This document shows, piece after piece, positions 60,801 through 64,000 of a DNA stretch of 64,000 bases; the first letter of the stretch is position 1, and every line of letters starts with the position of its first letter. Both the position numbers and the translations under genes were made by a program. The stretch is from Antedon bifida (lineage: Eukaryota; Echinodermata; Crinoidea; Comatulida; Antedonidae), in assembly GCA_963402885.1 (NCBI GenBank), contig OY727103.1, forward strand, positions 1,118,501 to 1,182,500, written 5' to 3'. Under the pieces are notes generated by a model, which ran no database searches, was not told the origin of the DNA, and worked only from the letters and a program-made list of their open reading frames with translations.

Positions 60801-62406
60801 ATAAATTATTGCAGTACTAATCATATAGAGATAATAATTGTGTTTTTAATATTTAATAATGATAAATGTTTTGTAGTTTTAAAAATATACTTTTTACAAT
60901 ACCAACAAAAAATGGATGCTAATGATGTATGTGTCTTGCTTTGGTAGTGAATCTAATGTCCCATTAATTGCCTTTAAAATTGTGATTTTACCTTTATTAA
61001 TGATGTTAAGTTCATACTTAACTACCAAACAGTGTAACAAATGATCTCATAATCTAAATTTAAATTAATGAACTTGACATTTAACATCGTTCAATAAAAG
61101 ACACCAATTGTCAAAATATTTTACTAATAACCCAAGTTCTGTGTAATTAATTAAAACTAATTATTTTATTGTATTCAAATATTGTAAACAAATATAAAGT
61201 AATTGTTGATAGTATTATGCTTTAAAAAATATTGTACCAATAAATATATACACCTGTACTGCTCTTTATTTCTTTCTAATTCATTCAATTTTATTGAATT
61301 ACTGGTATTATATTAGAATATCTTATATCATTAATTTATCATCAGTAAGCTGCATATTTTTAATTGCTTTAATATAATAATTATGTTTTATATATCATTA
61401 ATGTATCTTTATGTAGTCTCTCATTCCTTATAATTTATTTTCTATTTGATTTTTAATCCTTTTATTTTTTCAGACTTGATATTTGTCGCTCTTCATCTGA
61501 TTGTGCAACACTTGGTAAAAACATTTTTAAATTAGAAATTTAGAAAAATGTATTTATTGGACCTCTGCCTACATTCTTACAAGACTCCTTTCACATTGTC
61601 TGGATTCAGTATACACACACTGGAGCACACTCAATATAAAACACTAGTGTTACACCCAGTGTGTGTAAACTTCTGGTGTTACACCCAGTGTGTGTAAACT
61701 TCTGGTGTTACACCCAGTGTGTGTAAACTTCTGGTGTTATACCCAGTGTGTGTAAACTTCTGGTGTTACACCCAGTGTGTGTAAACTTCTGGTGTTACAC
61801 CCAGTGTGTGTAAACTTCTGGTGTTATACCCAGTGTGTAAACTTCTGGTGTTACACCCAGTGTGTGTAAACTTCTGAATCTTGTTAGGCAATGGGGAAGG
61901 TGTACTGTACTGCCATAAAATATTGAGTTGTTCTTCTTTCTATATCAATTTAATTGAACTGTGTATAACACTGTTCTAGCTTGGTCTGTGTATAACACTG
62001 TTCTAGCTTGGTCTGTGTATAACACTGTTCTAGCTTGGTCTGTGTATAACACTGTTCTAGCTTGGTCTGTGTATAACACTGTTCTAGCTTGCCAATAATA
62101 GGAAGCAACAGTAGTTACAGCATATGTGGAGCATGTGTTTCCTCACTTGATTCCTCAACATTTTTGGTAGAATTTGGGTAGAAACAATAACACAATATCT
62201 ATGGGTCACTTCTTGCAATATAAACAGTAAAACTAAATATTTTATATAGTAATTCCAATCATTATATATATTATAACTGTTTGTATATTGCCAATGACAG
62301 GTCTAGCCGAGTTAGGCACTGTATGTGATCCAGAGAGAAGCTGCTCTATAGTGGAAGACAACGGGCTTAGTTCAGCATTTACTATAGCTCACGAACTTGG
62401 ACATGT
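31498..62406 (+). CDS. ADAMTS metalloproteinase, ADAMTS9/20-like (5' part, 9 exons)
   Basis: A secreted zinc metalloproteinase of the M12B family, which in animals cleaves proteoglycans and other matrix proteins. The nine exons encode the first 410 residues: signal peptide, propeptide with cysteine switch (LCGV, Cys about 198), furin site RNRR (about 257-260), and a catalytic domain starting [20 protein letters not shown] and reaching HELGH (406-410). The remaining catalytic, disintegrin-like, thrombospondin and spacer regions lie beyond the right edge. [29 protein letters not shown] and [11 protein letters not shown] resemble ADAMTS9/20 (GON-1) more than ADAMTS1/4/5 as I remember them; a tree would be needed to settle this. 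All junctions keep phase. Intron 3 is 19.2 kb. Confidence 0.9.
35872..36206. repeat. ~160-bp tandem duplication
   Basis: Two diverged copies, each running from cgtatagttattgccaaacc (or ...atagcc...) through aaaagtttagt(c/t)caagtatctgt to tggtattcacagactt and aagtcttg.aagttgta. Small indels separate them. Confidence 0.8.
37270..37412. mobile_element. MITE family 2, copy 1 (imperfect foldback)
   Basis: The arms mirror each other: left tgcttggtt..., gacgtaa..., tgaccaatta and right tgattggtca, ttacgtc, gcaaccaaactt. The match is interrupted but extends over about 60 nt per arm. Termini of the AGTTTGGTT type and the central TGACCAAT/ATTGGTCA are shared with 49939-50073. Confidence 0.65.
39125..39349 (+). 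mobile_element. tRNA-derived SINE (family A)
   Basis: The tRNA-like head starts ggagctgtagcttggtggtt (A box) and has the B box ggggttcaatcc about 45 nt later. A body follows with cctaagcctcatatgagact, tagtttttataagcataata and tgtaattggtgagtt, ending gaatgcgtttgaaa and a T/A run. The tail recurs at 18920-19038 and the head words recur in 19832-20270, so this is a repeat family rather than a tRNA gene. Confidence 0.75.
40138..40178. repeat. 15-bp microrepeat, about 3 copies
   Basis: The unit gggaaatagacta(g) is repeated head to tail about three times. Confidence 0.7.
43189..43275. repeat. Dispersed repeat X, copy 2
   Basis: Matches 19430-19515 (tagtaaact, tttcctaacgctt, aactgcctaaa, gcgcggcgaaaaaa). 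A short agat microsatellite follows immediately. Confidence 0.65.
45767..46366. repeat. 26-bp minisatellite, about 23 copies
   Basis: The unit aacccatcttgcaaccattt plus cacagt is repeated with almost no change; variation is mostly acagt/acagc, with one divergent copy near 45895 and a changed last copy. Such homogeneity suggests recent expansion. There are no spacers between units, so it is not a CRISPR array. Confidence 0.95.
47247..48723. repeat. ~122-bp satellite array, about 12 copies
   Basis: The unit runs from aagtgttagtaggtggtact through ggtcaaccatatagtggttt, an AT-rich middle, and tgctcataagaaaaataata to agtactcactt. Period is 121-123 bp. The first copy is the most diverged; later copies differ at a few linked positions (attaatggg/attactgga, ttaacga/ttaatga), hinting at higher-order pairs. 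The array ends abruptly at agtactagc. Confidence 0.95.
49939..50073. mobile_element. MITE family 2, copy 2 (foldback)
   Basis: The strong inner arms acgcaactaatttaaccaat and its inverted partner around ttggtcaaattatttgcgt differ at about 2 of 23 positions. Outer ends taaagtttggttt and gccaaacttttt extend the foldback. Length is about 135 bp. Confidence 0.75.
53043..54569 (+). CDS. ADAMTS exons 4-5: end of propeptide, furin site, start of protease
   Basis: The exons are 53043-53157 and 54401-54569. Exon 4 codes an acidic linker ([20 protein letters not shown]). Exon 5 carries HIRNRRS, the proprotein convertase site at residues 257-260, followed by the mature N-terminus [20 protein letters not shown] and then LYILTLMAV, the first strand-helix unit of the reprolysin fold. 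The donor after exon 4 is touched by MITE copy 8. Confidence 0.88.
53161..53283. mobile_element. MITE family 1, copy 8, abutting an ADAMTS splice donor
   Basis: It begins with the subterminal agtttgacaaaa directly at the +4 position of the donor of ADAMTS exon 4 and ends gaaagtgtagacagagcttt. The outer left terminal repeat is missing. It may supply part of the donor (see findings). Confidence 0.78.
54052..54180. repeat. ~64-bp tandem duplication
   Basis: Two copies of attattccaagtatata followed by ggttttatcagcaatttatt or its variant and gattgaagtttaccttttga. It lies in ADAMTS intron 4. Confidence 0.85.
55782..62406 (+). CDS. ADAMTS exons 6-9: catalytic domain to the zinc site
   Basis: The exons are 55782-55865, 57155-57267 (or to 57285), 61474-61514 and 62301-62406. 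They encode [57 protein letters not shown] and [20 protein letters not shown], then [11 protein letters not shown]. His406, Glu407 and His410 are the first two zinc ligands and the catalytic base; the third His lies in the next exon outside the window. The paired Cys around CDPERSC are conserved in the family. Exon 9 ends in the middle of the Val codon after HELGH and its 3' end is copied downstream. Confidence 0.9.
55888..55977. repeat. ~46-bp tandem duplication
   Basis: Two copies of gtaaagtgttcacac followed by cagaatat.tttgacgcacc just after ADAMTS exon 6. Confidence 0.85.
57286..61473 (+). other. ADAMTS intron 7 content
   Basis: A 4.2-kb intron with MITE copy 9 at 59762 and a diverged ~120-bp repeat at about 58863-59080 (gcatttttaatgtggtcttt, acttagaataatgtgg, aggcttacattcc). 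Otherwise A/T-rich. An acceptor-like ttttag at 59104 leads to no frame that continues the protease. Confidence 0.6.
59762..59932. mobile_element. MITE family 1, copy 9
   Basis: The left end is taagctctgtctacactatc and the right end is tttgatagtataggcagagc. The interior is expanded by repeats of tatcactaccatatttgggc. The flanks on both sides share acaattagataaaat. It lies in ADAMTS intron 7. Confidence 0.87.
61647..61876. repeat. 29-bp minisatellite, about 8 copies
   Basis: The unit gtgttacacccagtgtgtgt plus aaacttctg is repeated between ADAMTS exons 8 and 9. Two copies have gttataccc, and one lacks one tg. Confidence 0.93.
61959..62091. repeat. 27-bp minisatellite, 5 copies
   Basis: Five copies of ctgtgtataacactgttcta plus gcttggt with practically no divergence, 210 bp before ADAMTS exon 9. 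Confidence 0.93.
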
Positions 62407-62632
62407 GTAAGTATTAGTTCAGCATTTATTTCACACACTTGGACATGTGTAAGTATTAGTTCAGCATTTACCAAAGCTTACAAACTTGGACATATGTAAG
62501 ATTTAGTTCAGCATTTTACTATAGCTCGCGAACTTGGACATGTGTAAGTATTAGTTCAGTATTTACTATAGCTCACGAATTGGGACATGTTTAAGTATTA
62601 GTTCAGCATTTAGTTCACAAACTTGGACATAG
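62367..62632 (+). repeat. Tandem copies of the 3' end of ADAMTS exon 9, about 6
   Basis: The first unit (ttagttcagcatttactata...gaacttggacatgt|gtaagt) is the true end of exon 9 with its donor. Five diverged copies of 38-48 bp follow directly to 62632. Copies 2 and 4 keep the gtgtaagta donor and copy 5 keeps the codons for HELGH. Details are in the findings. Confidence 0.85.
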
Positions 62633-63473
62633 ATTACAATCATTGTAGAATCACAAAGTCACAGTGTGTTATTCAACTTCTTCATTTTTTTGTTGTTGAC
62701 ATTTGTTGTAGTATATTTATTACTAAACAAATATATGTTGTGGGATCTAATTCTAAAAAATTTGGCAACATTAAATATGTGTTTCTTTTAGAGAAAAGAA
62801 ACTTCAGGAGACATTTTTATTTGGTAGATTTCCAAAAAATGCCATAGTAGCCGGTTGTCTTTTATAAATTATCTTTTTTAGTTGTAAATAATTTTTTTTA
62901 AAGACATTTGATTCCAAGTTGGCTGTAAATACATTCTTAAACTTGTAGTATGTCAAATCATATTACAAAAATAATATATATATCACATAAATTGGTAAAA
63001 CATATGAATAATAATAAGAAAAAGATTAGTTTTGGGAGAATTGTTAGTACAGATGAGTGTTATATTCCACTGAGATGTTACCCCATGCTGGTGTCTGAGC
63101 TCTAGGTAATCCCAAATCCATCTAGGCTTGCACCCCTCTATCTTAATATATTTCATACGCCCCTGGATATTAGTTAGCGGTTACACCCATTACTGGTAAA
63201 ACGTTCTCATACTAGAATTAACCTTACAGATCTGTTAGAATTAGATTTATAGAACGAAGAGTAACTGTTTGTTTTCAATGGAATAATGCACACACATGAA
63301 GGTACAAGAATATACATTGTGGTTTGCCACCCTGAATTCTCTTTGCCAACAAAATAACAAGTTTTATTAATCTCCATATAATGCCCTTGTGTTCATGTGG
63401 CATGAGAAAATCTGAACTATCAGGGTATTAATTTTTAATGCAGTCTACAGTACACCATTGCTGACATCGTACA
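62633..63473. other. ADAMTS intron 9 sequence, no exon seen
   Basis: I looked for the expected next exon (third zinc-binding His, start of the Met-turn region) and found none here, so it lies beyond 64000. The 74-codon open frame at 62623-62847 looks random. Confidence 0.5.
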
Positions 63474-63893
63474 ATGGATATATTCCATTAGTACTCCACT
63501 AAACTAGGGATCTATATTAATCCATTTCTACTAAGGATCTATTCCATTAATCCACCTCTACTAGGGATCTATTCCATTAATCCACCTCTCCTCCTAGGGA
63601 TCTATAACATTAATCCAGATCTACTAGTTATCTACTCCATTAGTCCACTTCTACTGGGGATCTATTCCATTAATCCACCTTTCCTCCTAGGGATCTATTC
63701 CATTAATCCACCTCTACTAGGGATCTATTCCATTAATCCACCTCTACTAGTGATCTATTTCATTAATCCACTTCTACTCGGAATCTATTCCATTAATCCA
63801 CCTCTACTAGGGATATATTCCATTAATCCACCTCTACTAGGGATCTATTTCATTAATCCATCTCTACTAGGGATATATTCTGTTAGTCTACCT
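63474..63893. repeat. 30-bp minisatellite, about 13 copies
   Basis: The unit ggatctattccattaatcca plus cctctactag is repeated with point changes; some copies have an extra cct (ctcctcctag). Copies at both ends are more diverged than those in the middle. Confidence 0.9.
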
Positions 63894-64000
63894 TTTGTTT
63901 TTCTATAGAATAAACTTTTTATTCAAACAATAACCTCAACATTAAATGAAATATATTGACGAAGTTATTAGGTGATATTCATAGCTCAATTAAACTTGGC

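Overview
The window is AT-rich animal nuclear DNA with long spliced genes, GT-AG introns, Pol III tRNA genes, SINE- and MITE-like repeats and many minisatellites. The proteins, the gene density and the repeat style suggest a marine invertebrate, perhaps a deuterostome such as an echinoderm. That placement is inference; no marker here settles the species.

Layout: 1-7030 is mainly non-genic and repeat-rich, with a 30-bp minisatellite at the left edge, a ~143-bp array full of GAGGGCG motifs, a ~45-bp array, a decayed Merlin/IS1595-type DDE transposase and a 66-bp near-perfect palindrome. About 7040-27370 (+) is a complete UPF2 gene, the nonsense-mediated decay scaffold. I traced 32 or 33 coding exons by reading frame, splice sites and known family sequence; phases join throughout and give about 1537-1539 residues. 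It has an NRF-1/CCAAT promoter, short upstream ORFs, and poly(A) signals near 27315 and 27347. Its introns carry seven copies of one MITE family and SINE-derived sequence.

28546-29653 holds three tRNA-Pro genes (UGG on -, AGG on +, UGG on +). 30380-30862 holds two tRNA-derived, SINE-like elements. From 31371 to the right edge (+) is the 5' part of an ADAMTS metalloproteinase, closest in remembered sequence to the ADAMTS9/20 (GON-1) group. Nine exons cover the signal peptide, the propeptide with cysteine switch and furin site, and the catalytic domain up to HELGH. The rest of the enzyme lies beyond the window. Intron 3 is 19.2 kb and holds large tandem arrays (26 bp x ~23; 122 bp x ~12) and foldback elements.

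The two protein genes have unrelated jobs: UPF2 bridges UPF1 and UPF3 in cytoplasmic mRNA surveillance, and the ADAMTS is a secreted matrix protease. The most unusual structure is at 62367-62632, where the end of the ADAMTS exon encoding the zinc site, with its splice donor, has been copied about six times in tandem. I found no clearly new gene system.
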